The notes beneath the pieces were generated by a model. It saw only the letters and a program-made list of their open reading frames with translations. It was not told where the DNA came from and made no database searches. Below, piece by piece: positions 49,578 through 58,484 of a DNA stretch of 64,000 bases. The position numbers and the translations under genes were made by a program. The stretch covers positions 93,099 to 157,098 of the forward strand of contig QJJF01000001.1 of assembly GCA_003202005.1 (NCBI GenBank). The letters are read 5' to 3'. This DNA is from Williamsia faeni (lineage in GTDB: Bacteria; Actinomycetota; Actinomycetes; Mycobacteriales; Mycobacteriaceae). The stretch's first letter is position 1; every line of letters starts with the position of its first letter.

Positions 49578-51200
49578 CTACTTGACCAGGGCTCGCTCCA
49601 GGATCGGCGCGAGGTCGAGTCCGGCGGGCAGGGTTCCGTAGGCTCCGGCCCAGTCTCCACCCAGACGCGTGGCGGCGAATGCTTCCGCGACGGCCGGGTG
49701 ACCGTGCCGCAACATCAATGATCCTTGCAGCGCAATACAAATCGATTCGGCGATTCGACGGGCACCGGCTTCTCCCACGGTGGACAGTTGATTCTTCAGC
49801 CCGGTCAGGTGTCGGTCGTAGCGGTCGTCGAGCCCGGTGGCACGGTCGAGTTCGTCGAACAGGGCGTCCACCGACTTCGGTGCGGTCGCCATGGCGCGCA
49901 GGGTGTCAAGCGCACTGACGTTGCCGCTACCCTCCCAAATCCCGTACAACGGTGCCTCCCGGTAGAGCCGCGGCATTCCCGAATCCTCGACATAACCGTT
50001 GCCGCCGAGGCATTCCATCGACTCCGCTACATGCGCGGTCGCGCGCTTACACAGCCAGTACTTGGTGGCGGGCAGGCCGATCCGCCGCAGCAATGTCTCG
50101 GTGTCGTCGCCGCGTTCGGCAGCGTCGGTGGCACCGGCCATCCGCATCGACACCATCGTCGCGGCCTCGGACTCGATCGCGAGATCGGCGAGCACACTGC
50201 GCATGAGTGGCTGGTCGATCAGATACTCGCCGAATACCTTTCGATACTGCGCGTGATGCATCGCCTGGGTCAGTCCGTGCCGCATGTTCCCGGCGCTGGC
50301 CAGTGCGCAGTCAAGCCGGGTCAGGTTGACCATCTCGATGATGGTGCGCACGCCGCGACCCTCGTCCCCGACGAGCCACGCGGTGGCGCCGTCGTACTCG
50401 ACCTCCGACGACGCGTTGGCGTGGTTGCCCAGTTTGGTCTTCAAGCGTTGCAGACGCATCCGGTTACGGGTGCCGTCGGGCAATACTCGCGGCAGGAAGA
50501 AACACGACAACCCACCGGGCGCCTGCGCGAGTACCAGGAACAGATCTGACATCGGCGCGGACGTGAACCACTTGTGCCCGGTCAGGGTGTAGCTGCCGTC
50601 CGCATTCAGCGCAGCTGTGGTCTGATTGGCCCGGACATCCGAGCCACCCTGCTTTTCCGTCATCGACATCCCGGCGATCAGACCGGCCTTGCCCGACGGC
50701 ACCGACGAAAACGTCGGGTCGTAGACACGCGAACTCAGCAACGGCTCATAGATCGCGGCCAGCTCAGGATTGTGACGCAGCGCGGGAACCACGGCGTAGG
50801 TCATCGAAATCGGGCAGACGTGACCGGCCTCGACGTTCCAGACCCCGAGTTTGGCGGCCCGCACGACGTGGGAACCGGCCCGGGCATCAGCCCACGGCGC
50901 ACCATGCAGTCCGTGCCCGACCGCCACCTCCATCAGCTGGTGGTAGGCGGGGTCGTATTCAACCTCATCGATGCGGTGTCCGTATCGATCATGGGTCCTC
51001 AGCACCGGTTCATTGCGATCCGCCAACTCACCCCAACGTTGCGCCTGCGCCGTTGCGGCGATCGCACCGAGCGCCGCGACCTCGTCCGCACCCCATCCTC
51101 CGCCCTCGCGAACAAGGGCCTCCGACAGCGCCGGACTGGTGGCCGGGTTGTATCCGACCAGCGGTGGAACCTGATTGATCACTTCATGTGTATCGACCAT
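49578..51200 (-). CDS. AidB-like acyl-CoA dehydrogenase
   Basis: 540 residues from ATG 51200 (MVDTHEVINQVPPLVGYN). It is longer than ordinary acyl-CoA dehydrogenases (about 390) and has the AidB opening PPLVGYNPA, then GMSMTEKQGGSDVRANQTTA and CLGGNGYVEDSGMPRLYREAPLYGIWEGSGNV. In E. coli AidB is part of the adaptive response to alkylation and binds DNA; here no ada or alkylation genes are near, and no LexA box was found. The TAG stop is immediately followed by array 3. Confidence 0.88.
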   Translation of the reverse strand: MVDTHEVINQVPPLVGYNPATSPALSEALVREGGGWGADEVAALGAIAATAQAQRWGELADRNEPVLRTHDRYGHRIDEVEYDPAYHQLMEVAVGHGLHGAPWADARAGSHVVRAAKLGVWNVEAGHVCPISMTYAVVPALRHNPELAAIYEPLLSSRVYDPTFSSVPSGKAGLIAGMSMTEKQGGSDVRANQTTAALNADGSYTLTGHKWFTSAPMSDLFLVLAQAPGGLSCFFLPRVLPDGTRNRMRLQRLKTKLGNHANASSEVEYDGATAWLVGDEGRGVRTIIEMVNLTRLDCALASAGNMRHGLTQAMHHAQYRKVFGEYLIDQPLMRSVLADLAIESEAATMVSMRMAGATDAAERGDDTETLLRRIGLPATKYWLCKRATAHVAESMECLGGNGYVEDSGMPRLYREAPLYGIWEGSGNVSALDTLRAMATAPKSVDALFDELDRATGLDDRYDRHLTGLKNQLSTVGEAGARRIAESICIALQGSLMLRHGHPAVAEAFAATRLGGDWAGAYGTLPAGLDLAPILERALVK

Positions 51201-51348
51201 CACACCATCGTCCCATCCGACGAAATGACACGGTTTCAACGGTCAGAGTGGGTTAAATCCACTTCGCGCCGGTTTACGACCGGCACACCATCGCAAGTTC
51301 CCCCCATAATGGACACCGACACAACAAACGACCAGGAGAACAGCCACG

Positions 51349-52092
51349 GTGAAGCCTCCAGCATCGAGCGCCACTGACCAATCAGGCGCTGCCCGGGCTC
51401 GAGCGTTGTTCCTCGTCCACGACGACGACACCGATCGCGGGATCGCGGACACCGGCACCCTCCGAGATCACGTTGCCCACCGGGGATACGAGATCGAGAT
51501 CGTCCATCCGTCGGATGAGTTCCCTGCGGTGGCCACATTCGACTTCGTGATCGTCATGGGTTCTTCGGAATCGGCGTACGACGACTCCGTTCCCTGGCTC
51601 GCCGACGAAATCGCCTACCTTCGTTCAGCTCTGGCCGCAAATGTGCCGATTTTCGGGGTCTGTTTCGGCGGACAGTTGTTGAGCCGGATTCTCGGCGGGA
51701 ACGTCAAACGCGCTGAGGTGCCCGAACACGGATACGTCACCATCGACACCGTCGCCCCGGGTCTCGTCTCCCGCGGACCGTGGATGCAGATGCATTTCGA
51801 CCGATTCACCCTGCCACCCGGCGCGCGGGAGATCGCCCGCAACGGGGCTGCGCTGCAGGCATTTACGTTCGGCAGAAATCTCGCCGTCCAGTTCCACCCA
51901 GAGATCTCGCCGGCGGTCTGGGCAACCTGGCAGGCCAGTTGGGCCGCCACCCGCGAAGGACAATTGGTCGTCGAACGTGGCATCGACCTTCGACGGATCA
52001 CCGCCGAGATCTCCGCCCGCGCCGAAGAGTCGCGCACGAACTGCGGCATCCTCCTGGACTCGTTCCTCACACTTGCTGCCGCGCCGGTATAG
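51349..52092 (+). CDS. Class I glutamine amidotransferase domain protein
   Basis: 247 residues from GTG 51349. Nucleophile Cys105 in FGVCFGGQ and the His183/Glu185 pair in QFHPE complete the GATase triad. Stand-alone class I GATases of this size are often gamma-glutamyl-gamma-aminobutyrate hydrolase- or GMP-synthase-like subunits; no synthetase partner is adjacent, so the acceptor is unknown. It is monocistronic and converges on the secreted lipase. Confidence 0.82.
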   Translation: MKPPASSATDQSGAARARALFLVHDDDTDRGIADTGTLRDHVAHRGYEIEIVHPSDEFPAVATFDFVIVMGSSESAYDDSVPWLADEIAYLRSALAANVPIFGVCFGGQLLSRILGGNVKRAEVPEHGYVTIDTVAPGLVSRGPWMQMHFDRFTLPPGAREIARNGAALQAFTFGRNLAVQFHPEISPAVWATWQASWAATREGQLVVERGIDLRRITAEISARAEESRTNCGILLDSFLTLAAAPV

Positions 52093-52171
52093 CGATCCCG
52101 CTCGAGCTCTGTCCGCGTAACTCGGAGATGGGAATGGAGGCAGGCGCTGGAGTCATGTTCATAGTGTTGAA

Positions 52172-53125
52172 TCACGCCCCCGTATAGGGCGGCACGGCCA
52201 GGCACGGCACAGCGCGCGGATGTTCCGGATCGAGCGCATTCAGGACCATCGCGGCCGAACGCTGGTTGGCAACGATCGACAAATGATCGGATCGATCGAC
52301 CGGACAGGTCTCCTGGACAACGATGTTCGTGACCTCGATGCCGGCCGGACCGGCCAGGATCCCCCTGGTGTACGGAGTCACCACCTGGTCGTCCCGGGTG
52401 ACGATGTTGGTGTAGGTGATGCCCTCGACATACGGTCCGCCACCGGCATTGATCGCCGCTTCGAAATCAGCGTCAGCGGGCGCATCGGCACAGCCGGTGC
52501 ACGTGGCATCCGGGACCGCGGCCGGCGGCAGGCCCAGGCCCTCGACAAACGCGGCCGAGACATCCGAATAGTTCGAGTCGTCGTCGGAACCCTGCCAGTA
52601 CGGTGCCAGCGACACGTACTTGTCGATCTCGGGAGCCCCGCCGTAATACTTGGCCCAGTACGTCGGGATCTGGGTGCCCTGCGAATGACCCACGACGTCA
52701 ACCTTTTCCGCGCCGGTGGTCGCCAGCACGTTGTCGACGAACAGCTTGAGCTGCCAGGCACTGACCTCTTTCGGGCCGAGGCCACCGATACGGGAAGCCG
52801 GCCACACCGATGAGAGCTCACCATAGGTCAGCGCATAAACGCAGTAACCTTCGTTTTTCAGCGTCGGAACCATCGAGATCCAGTTGGTCTGTTGACTGCC
52901 CGCGGTTCCGTGGACCAGGACCACCGGATTCGGGTGCTCGGCGGAGGGTTTACAGGTGTAGTCGTTCGATCCGGGCAGCGATCCACCGGGATTGGCGAGC
53001 TCGGCCGGGATACCCGCGAGGAAGTTGTAGGTCACCGGCAGCGGCGCCGCGTGCGCCATGGGTGCCCCCGCCACCCCAAGCGCCAGCACAGCCGCCATCA
53101 ACACAGATCGACATGTCCACCGCAT
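52172..53125 (-). CDS. Secreted lipase/esterase (lipase class 2, EstA-like)
   Basis: 317 residues. Signal peptide to about Ala26 (MAAVLALGVAGAPMAHA). PVVLVHGTAGSQQTNW forms the oxyanion region, nucleophile Ser148 lies in VVGHSQGTQ, and the catalytic His in SDHLSIVANQRS near 290. Two Cys in CTGC and others imply disulfides outside the cell. The family hydrolyses short- to medium-chain acyl esters. It lies 23 bp upstream of no other gene on this strand; the DinB gene precedes it with a 23-bp gap, so shared transcription is possible. Confidence 0.85.
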   Translation of the reverse strand: MRWTCRSVLMAAVLALGVAGAPMAHAAPLPVTYNFLAGIPAELANPGGSLPGSNDYTCKPSAEHPNPVVLVHGTAGSQQTNWISMVPTLKNEGYCVYALTYGELSSVWPASRIGGLGPKEVSAWQLKLFVDNVLATTGAEKVDVVGHSQGTQIPTYWAKYYGGAPEIDKYVSLAPYWQGSDDDSNYSDVSAAFVEGLGLPPAAVPDATCTGCADAPADADFEAAINAGGGPYVEGITYTNIVTRDDQVVTPYTRGILAGPAGIEVTNIVVQETCPVDRSDHLSIVANQRSAAMVLNALDPEHPRAVPCLAVPPYTGA

Positions 53126-53148
53126 GATTCCATCCTTCCACCGAGCGG

Positions 53149-54225
53149 TCAGTTGTCATCCGGCATCACCAGGTCGAAACGTACCCCGAGCAGCCGGATC
53201 GGACGATCGAACTCGAACTTGTGCAGCACCTCGAGCATCGCGGCTTCCAGCGCGGCGAGGTCGGTGGTCGGTGCCGGCAGTTTGTGCGACTTGGTCCGGG
53301 TGTAGAAAGTCTTGGTCCGCACGGTCACCGCCACCCGAAAAGGTATGCGCTGCTCGGAGATCACCTGTTCCAGGAGTTCGCGCGTGAGCCGGCTGACGGC
53401 GTCGTCGATCTCGGCGAGCTCGGTGAGGTCGGTGGGAAACGTCTCGACCTTGCTGTGCGAGCGGGCGATGAACGGCTCGGTGCTGACATTGATGTCGCCA
53501 CCACCGCGCGAGAGGAGGTTCAGCCAGTTGCCCAGATGCGGCCCGAACTCCGAGACCAGGTGCTCGCGGTCCTCGGTGGCGAGCTGCGCCACCGTCATGA
53601 TGCCCAGCTTCTCGAGCTTGGCCGTTGTCTTCGGTCCGACGCTCCACAGGTCGCCGACACCGCGCTCCCCCATGATCAGCATCCAGTTCTGGTTGTCCAG
53701 CGAAAAGACATGGTCTGATTCACGTTTGGCGAATCCGGTGGCCATCTTGGCGCGCTGCTTGTTGTCGCTGATGCCTACGGCCGACGACAGCCTGTTGTCG
53801 TCGAGGATGCGTCCACGGATCGACCCGGCCAGTTCGCGGATGTCCAAGTCGGCATCGCCGGCCGGTACTCCGAGGAAGGCCTCGTCCCAGCCGATCACCT
53901 CGACCGGATACCCGAAGCTTCGCAACGTCGACATCACCTCATCGGAAGCCACGTCGTAGGACTGATGGTCGAGCGGCAAATAGATCGCGTCGGGCATCTT
54001 TCGGAACGCAGACCGCAACGGCATCCCCGCCCGAACGCCCTGATCTCTGGCTTCATACGACGCACAGGTGACAACCTTGCGCGGTTCCATCGGGTCTCCG
54101 GTGCCCCCGACGATCACCGGAACGCCGATCAGGTCCGGATTCCGGCGGCGCTCCACCGAGACCTGGAACTGATCCAGGTCGATGTGCATGATCGCCCGAA
54201 AGCGCCGGATCGGAGTCGACGTCAT
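53149..54225 (-). CDS. dinB: Y-family DNA polymerase (DinB / Pol IV-like)
   Basis: 358 residues. Catalytic metal ligands Asp16 (MHIDLDQF) and Asp114/Glu115 (GWDEAFLG) are present. SSAVGISDNKQRAKMATGFAKRES is the conserved fingers/palm block, DLWSVGPKTTAKLEKLGI the HhH motif, and RLLGVRFDLV the little-finger end. The usual SxDE is GWDE here. The C-terminus stops just after the little finger and no QLxLF-type clamp-binding motif is visible, unlike canonical Pol IV. No LexA box was found upstream. Confidence 0.88.
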   Translation of the reverse strand: MTSTPIRRFRAIMHIDLDQFQVSVERRRNPDLIGVPVIVGGTGDPMEPRKVVTCASYEARDQGVRAGMPLRSAFRKMPDAIYLPLDHQSYDVASDEVMSTLRSFGYPVEVIGWDEAFLGVPAGDADLDIRELAGSIRGRILDDNRLSSAVGISDNKQRAKMATGFAKRESDHVFSLDNQNWMLIMGERGVGDLWSVGPKTTAKLEKLGIMTVAQLATEDREHLVSEFGPHLGNWLNLLSRGGGDINVSTEPFIARSHSKVETFPTDLTELAEIDDAVSRLTRELLEQVISEQRIPFRVAVTVRTKTFYTRTKSHKLPAPTTDLAALEAAMLEVLHKFEFDRPIRLLGVRFDLVMPDDN

Positions 54226-54308
54226 CCCTGCCGACAGTAGTGCCCTGCACGAACGAGGTCAGGCGCCTGGAGAATTCCAGACGCCTGACCAACCCGCGAA
54301 ATGTGGAT

Positions 54309-55364
54309 CTACACACCGTCCTCGTTCGAGTCCGGCGGATACGTTCCGTTCGCGTACGGATTGAACTCGTTGGTGTAGAGGTCCTCAACCTTGATCCCGG
54401 CCGGCAGTTCGCCGAGCCGAACCGCCTCATCCACCCACACGGTGAACTCTTCGGGTTTGATCACGCCGCCCGGCACCGGGATACCCGGGCTCTTCCACTT
54501 CTTCACGAAATTGGTGTTCTCGTTGCGACCGCGGGCGTCGATGATCTCGACGAACTTGTTGACCACTTCCTCGCGGGGATGCACCTGCGCCCATCGGATG
54601 GCACGCGAGACACCCTGCACATAGTCCTTGACCACCTCCGGATTCTCTTTGATGTAGTCGTCCCGGAAGACCTGAGTGGCGATCGACAGGTTGCCGATCA
54701 GATCGGTGTCCCGGAAGATCTCATGCAGGCCACCCTTCTCCAGGGCAACGTCTTTGAAGATCGTTCCGAGATTGCCTACCTGGAGCTGACCTTGACGCAG
54801 CGCCACTTCGGTGTTGATCGGCGGTACTACGGTGAGCACTACCTTCTTGATGTCATCGTCCGAGAGCCCCTGATCATGGAGCCACTGTTTGATGGCGTAC
54901 TCGTGGTAAGCACCCAGGGTGTTGATGCCGACTGTTTTGCCCACCAGGTCCTGTGCGGTTTCGATACCGCTCCCTTCCAGGGAGTAATAGCCCTGGAAAG
55001 TCTGATCGTCGGACCCGTTGACCGAGATGACCCCGGTCACCTTCGATCCCGCCTGCTGGAGTTTGGCCACCGACCCGTTGAACGCGCCACCGGTGTCGAC
55101 CGCACCGGTCGCGACTGCCTGGATGTCCTGCGGGCCACTGGTGGTGTCACCGACCCACTCGAGTTTGACCTTCTTGAAATACCCGAGCGATTCGGCGAGT
55201 TCCTGCCACTGGACCTGCGACGCCGACCCCTGATACCGCACCGAGACCTTGCCGTCCTGACCAACCTCCGCATCGGCGCCCGACGAACAGGACGCCAACA
55301 ACATCGTGAGAGCGGCTAAGACGGCAACAACGGCGCTGGTGGCGACGTGCGGTCGATTGGTCAT
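54309..55364 (-). CDS. ABC transporter substrate-binding lipoprotein, sulfonate/nitrate type (SBP1)
   Basis: 351 residues from ATG 55364, with AGAAGGAA 7 bp upstream. Signal peptide AVVAVLAALTMLLASC with lipobox Cys26. The mature domain is the SsuA/TauA type (TTSGPQDIQAVATGAVDTGGAFNG, VGINTLGAYHEYAIKQWL, VVPPINTEVALRQGQ). It is a clear paralogue of SBP2 at 58485-59561. It lies downstream of two dioxygenases on the same strand but lacks its own ATPase and permease, so it probably uses the ABC pair at 59558-61268. Confidence 0.88.
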   Translation of the reverse strand: MTNRPHVATSAVVAVLAALTMLLASCSSGADAEVGQDGKVSVRYQGSASQVQWQELAESLGYFKKVKLEWVGDTTSGPQDIQAVATGAVDTGGAFNGSVAKLQQAGSKVTGVISVNGSDDQTFQGYYSLEGSGIETAQDLVGKTVGINTLGAYHEYAIKQWLHDQGLSDDDIKKVVLTVVPPINTEVALRQGQLQVGNLGTIFKDVALEKGGLHEIFRDTDLIGNLSIATQVFRDDYIKENPEVVKDYVQGVSRAIRWAQVHPREEVVNKFVEIIDARGRNENTNFVKKWKSPGIPVPGGVIKPEEFTVWVDEAVRLGELPAGIKVEDLYTNEFNPYANGTYPPDSNEDGV

Positions 55365-55398
55365 CTGATAATTCCTTCTGCTTTGTAAATGCGGTGGT

Positions 55399-56331
55399 CT
55401 ACGAACCGATGAACTGTTCGCCGGAGATCGACACCGATGGCCGGCCATCGACTCCGACGGGGATGTCGCCCTCGATGGTCGTGCGATACAGCGTCCGTGC
55501 CACGTCGAGGTGATTGATGTCGCCCGGCGCGAGATGGGCGGTGGCGCGGTTGTCCCACACCGCGATGCTGCCCGGCAGCCAGCGGAAGCGAACCGTGTAC
55601 GAGGCCTTGGACACTTCGTCGAAGAGCAGGTCGAGGATCGCGTCACTCTGGCGCCGGCTGTATCCGACGATCCGGTTCGTGAAACCGGGCTGGACGAACA
55701 GAATCCGTTCACCGGTCACCGGGTGGACCCGCACCACAGGGTGTTCACTGATCAGCGGAGCCTTGTTCACTTTCGCCCCATAGGTGCTGTCGGACTTGAA
55801 GATCGGGTGACGTCCACCAAAACTGTGCTCGGCCCGCAACCCGTCGACGAGTTCCTTCAACGACTCCGGCAGCCCCTCGTAGGCAGCAGCCAGGTTGGTC
55901 CAGCTGGTGTCACCGCCGCGCACCGGCGCGACGTCGGCACGAAGAATCGTCACGGCCGGCGGATTCACCAAAGCGGTTACATCCGTGTGCCATTCGTTGG
56001 TGTAGCTGGCTGTCTTGATACCGAACTTGCGCTCGTAGTCGCGGTTGTCGACCTTCAGGATCTCGGGGAACTCGGTCGGGGCCTCGTCGTCGTACGGGTG
56101 GGATGCCGTGACCCGGCCGAAGTTGCGGGAAAAAGCGATCTGCTGTGCGTGATCGATCTGCTGGTCGCGGAAGAACAGGACCTTGTAGTGGTGCAGCCCC
56201 TTGATCAGAGCCTTGGACTGATCTTCTGTCAGCGGGTCTCGCAGGTCGATTCCGTCGACCTCGGCTCCGATATATCCGGCGACGGGGAAGAATTGAAGGT
56301 CGGTGCGGGTGGTGTTCTCGATGGTCGTCAA
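55399..56331 (-). CDS. TauD/TfdA Fe(II)/2-oxoglutarate dioxygenase (copy 2)
   Basis: 310 residues from TTG 56331, chosen because AAGGAAA lies 5 bp before it and the preceding in-frame residues are not conserved. Iron ligands His115 and Asp117 (EWHTDVTA) and His266 (NRATAHLA); the 2-oxoglutarate Arg is in TLYRTTIEGD. Releases sulfite or sulfate from an alkylsulfonate or alkylsulfate by alpha-hydroxylation. It follows copy 3 after 25 bp and precedes SBP1 by 34 bp in one operon. Confidence 0.88.
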   Translation of the reverse strand: MTTIENTTRTDLQFFPVAGYIGAEVDGIDLRDPLTEDQSKALIKGLHHYKVLFFRDQQIDHAQQIAFSRNFGRVTASHPYDDEAPTEFPEILKVDNRDYERKFGIKTASYTNEWHTDVTALVNPPAVTILRADVAPVRGGDTSWTNLAAAYEGLPESLKELVDGLRAEHSFGGRHPIFKSDSTYGAKVNKAPLISEHPVVRVHPVTGERILFVQPGFTNRIVGYSRRQSDAILDLLFDEVSKASYTVRFRWLPGSIAVWDNRATAHLAPGDINHLDVARTLYRTTIEGDIPVGVDGRPSVSISGEQFIGS

Positions 56332-56356
56332 AGCTGTTTCCTTGTCTGGTTGTTGG

Positions 56357-57313
56357 TCAGGCGCTCTTGCGCGCGAAGAAGGGTTCACCCGAGATGGACC
56401 TGGACTGCAGTCCGTTGACCCCTTGTGGCACATCGCCTTCCACGGTGGTGCGATGCAAGACTCGGACCACGTCGAGATGGTCGAGGTCGGTGGGCGCCTG
56501 GTGGATGGTCGCCCGGTTGTCCCAGACTCCGATGCTGTCGGGGGTCCAGCGGACGCGAACGGTGATGGCCGGGTTGGTGATCTCCGCGAACAGCAGGTCC
56601 AGGATCCGGTCGCTCTGTGAGGGGCTGACGCCGAGGATCCGACTGGTGAAACCCGGATTGACGTAAATCAATCGCTGGCCGGTCACCGGATGCACCCGGA
56701 TCACCGGATGCTCGCTGATGATCGGGGTCTCCGACGTCACCGCCTCCGACTCCGATCCACTCTCCCAACGCTTTTCGCGACCGCCGAAGCGATTCTCGGC
56801 ATACAGCCCTTCGAGGAAACGCTGCAGGGACGACGGCAGATTGTCGTACGCCGCACCGAGATCGGCCCAGGTGGTGTCACCGCCGACCTCCGGAACCAGC
56901 TCTCCTCGCAGCACCGTCACCGCCGGCGGATTGACCAGCGCGGTCACGTCCTGATGCCAGAAGTTGGCGTAGCTGTACTTGCGCGAGCCGCTCCGGCTGG
57001 CATAGGTACGCGAATCTACTTCCAGCACTTCGGGATAATCGGCCGGCGACTTGTCGGTGTAGCCGAGTGGATGCGCGTCGGTGACCGGACCGAAGTAGCT
57101 GGTGAACCGAATCTGCTGGGCGTGGTCGATCTTCTGATCCCGGAAGAACAAGACCTTGTACTCGTACAACGCATCTCGGAGGGCCTGCTGGGTCCGCTCG
57201 TCGAATGCGTCAGCCAGGTTCACTCCCGAGACCTCTGCACCGATATAGCCGGCAATAGGCTCCACAGACAATGTGGTGGAAACCGATTCCCTGGTGTTTA
57301 TAACTGCCGTCAT
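56357..57313 (-). CDS. TauD/TfdA Fe(II)/2-oxoglutarate dioxygenase (copy 3)
   Basis: 318 residues from ATG 57313. Iron ligands His120 and Asp122 in FWHQDVTA and distal His271 in NRATIHQAP; Arg in RVLHRTTVEGD. Compared with copies 1 and 2 the iron motif is HQD rather than HTD and the substrate loop near 180-195 is longer and charged (REKRWESGSESE), so substrate range probably differs. It is the first gene of the minus-strand arm, divergent from the IclR regulator, with a candidate IclR site about 100 bp upstream. Confidence 0.88.
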   Translation of the reverse strand: MTAVINTRESVSTTLSVEPIAGYIGAEVSGVNLADAFDERTQQALRDALYEYKVLFFRDQKIDHAQQIRFTSYFGPVTDAHPLGYTDKSPADYPEVLEVDSRTYASRSGSRKYSYANFWHQDVTALVNPPAVTVLRGELVPEVGGDTTWADLGAAYDNLPSSLQRFLEGLYAENRFGGREKRWESGSESEAVTSETPIISEHPVIRVHPVTGQRLIYVNPGFTSRILGVSPSQSDRILDLLFAEITNPAITVRVRWTPDSIGVWDNRATIHQAPTDLDHLDVVRVLHRTTVEGDVPQGVNGLQSRSISGEPFFARKSA

Positions 57314-57408
57314 TGCTGTTCCATTTCTTTATCCGAATAGGCGGGCTGTCCGCTTTCTACGATGGAATTACATTGATCCCCGAAGGCTCGGTTGCTGGCA
57401 AGGACGGC

Positions 57409-57425
57409 TTCCACATTGTGAGATA
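57409..57425. promoter_or_regulatory. Candidate IclR operator, minus-strand arm
   Basis: TTCCACATTGTGAGATA matches 15 of 17 bases of the site at 58357-58373, with a central CCACA/TTGTG dyad. It lies 96 bp upstream of the first dioxygenase start and 170 bp upstream of the IclR gene. Confidence 0.6.
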
Positions 57426-57524
57426 AGGGGCTAGATAGGTTCACGGCGCGCACAAATGTATGCGGCGACCTGCCCAGGCACCACCATGACAACCAAGGAC
57501 TGCACGCAACTCCAAGGGGACTCT

Positions 57525-57594
57525 ATGACCGAGACGAAGCGCAGCGGAGCTCGACCCAGATGACCGAGACGAAGCGCAGCGGAGCTCGACGCTG
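57525..57594 (+). repeat. Two 35-bp direct repeats immediately before the IclR start
   Basis: Copies at 57525-57559 and 57560-57594 both begin ATGACCGAGACGAAGC and share 31 identical bases, ending in CCAG or GCTG. The true start, ATGACCGGGACGGAGC at 57595, is a third partial copy. The 5' end of the gene thus appears duplicated. The core GACGAAGCGCAGCGGAGCTC recurs at 60341. Confidence 0.8.
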
Positions 57595-58344
57595 ATGACC
57601 GGGACGGAGCAAACCGGGCGAACCGGCTCGCAATCAGTCGAGCGGGCGATCGCGGTGCTGTACGCAATGGAAGGCGAAGACCACTCGCTCTCGATCAGCG
57701 AACTCGCGGGGCGGGCCGCGTTGCCGGTGAGCACGACACATCGCATCGCCCAGGCGCTCGTCCGCGGCCGGCTGCTGGCGCGAGAAGGTGCGAGTTCATA
57801 CCGGATCGGAGACGGGATCACCGCGTTGGCGCAAACGGCCGCGCGTCAGATCAATATCGAAGCCGCTGCCCCTCACCTGCACGGATTGTCGTCCGGCATC
57901 CGGATCACCGCGAGTCTCGGGGTGATCGAACACAGCGAGGCAGTCACGCTCTACTCCGCGCGCCCGCCGTCGATGTTCTGTGGCCACCAACTGCCGACCC
58001 GCCGGGCCAAGCTCGAGGACAGCGCGATGGGTCAGGCGATCGTCGCCTTCGGCCAGCGCCGGGACCGGCGTATCTCGGCGCTTCCCGACGTCCAGGCAGC
58101 ACGTCGACGCGGCTACTCCGTTTCCACCGCCGACGGCGTCACGGCAATCGCGGTCCCGGTGTTCGACAGTGACGGTCAGGTCCGGGCATCGATCGGCGTC
58201 CAGGCCCGCAGTGTCCGGCTCAACCCACAACTGATCAACCAGATCCACCCGGCGATGCGGCAGACCGCAGAGTTGCTGCGCGGTGTGGTGGCAGAAGGCC
58301 AGGTGCGCACCAACATCGATCAACTTATACGCGCCACGATTTAA
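57595..58344 (+). CDS. IclR family regulator of the organosulfur locus
   Basis: 249 residues from ATG 57595. Winged HTH SQSVERAIAVLYAMEGEDHSLSISELAGRAALPVSTTHRIAQAL at about 12-56 and a C-terminal effector domain with AMGQAIVAF and GVTAIAVPVFDSDGQVRASIGV. It sits between two divergent operons for sulfur-compound uptake and oxidation. Near-identical motifs before both arms (57409 and 58357) make it their probable regulator. Whether it represses or activates, and its effector, cannot be seen. Confidence 0.88.
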   Translation: MTGTEQTGRTGSQSVERAIAVLYAMEGEDHSLSISELAGRAALPVSTTHRIAQALVRGRLLAREGASSYRIGDGITALAQTAARQINIEAAAPHLHGLSSGIRITASLGVIEHSEAVTLYSARPPSMFCGHQLPTRRAKLEDSAMGQAIVAFGQRRDRRISALPDVQAARRRGYSVSTADGVTAIAVPVFDSDGQVRASIGVQARSVRLNPQLINQIHPAMRQTAELLRGVVAEGQVRTNIDQLIRATI

Positions 58345-58357
58345 TGGTGGCTTTCCT

Positions 58358-58382
58358 TCCACAATGTGAAATACGTTGTGGA
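58358..58382. promoter_or_regulatory. Candidate IclR operator, plus-strand arm
   Basis: TCCACAA (58358-58364) and its exact complement TTGTGGA (58376-58382) are separated by 11 bp. The left half and spacer repeat the motif at 57409-57425. It lies between the IclR stop and the SBP2 start, about 100 bp from the latter. Confidence 0.65.
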
Positions 58383-58484
58383 GGCCAGTGGGGCCAGGGA
58401 AAGAATCGGTCCACACAATCTATCCGTGTCCGTGGTCAGCTTGTTTTTGAGCGCCTCAAATCGGGACCAATCGAAAGGAAAGCA

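Noticed and set aside
49385-49585. A MGTLDGS-repeat protein on the plus strand
   Set aside because: It lies completely in the minisatellite. Every unit supplies an ATG, and no separate ribosome site or unique sequence supports translation.
49223-49660. A 145-residue repeat protein (AHRAVER heptads) on the minus strand
   Set aside because: It overlaps two well-supported genes and has no ribosome site. The openness of the frame follows from a 21-bp unit without stop codons.
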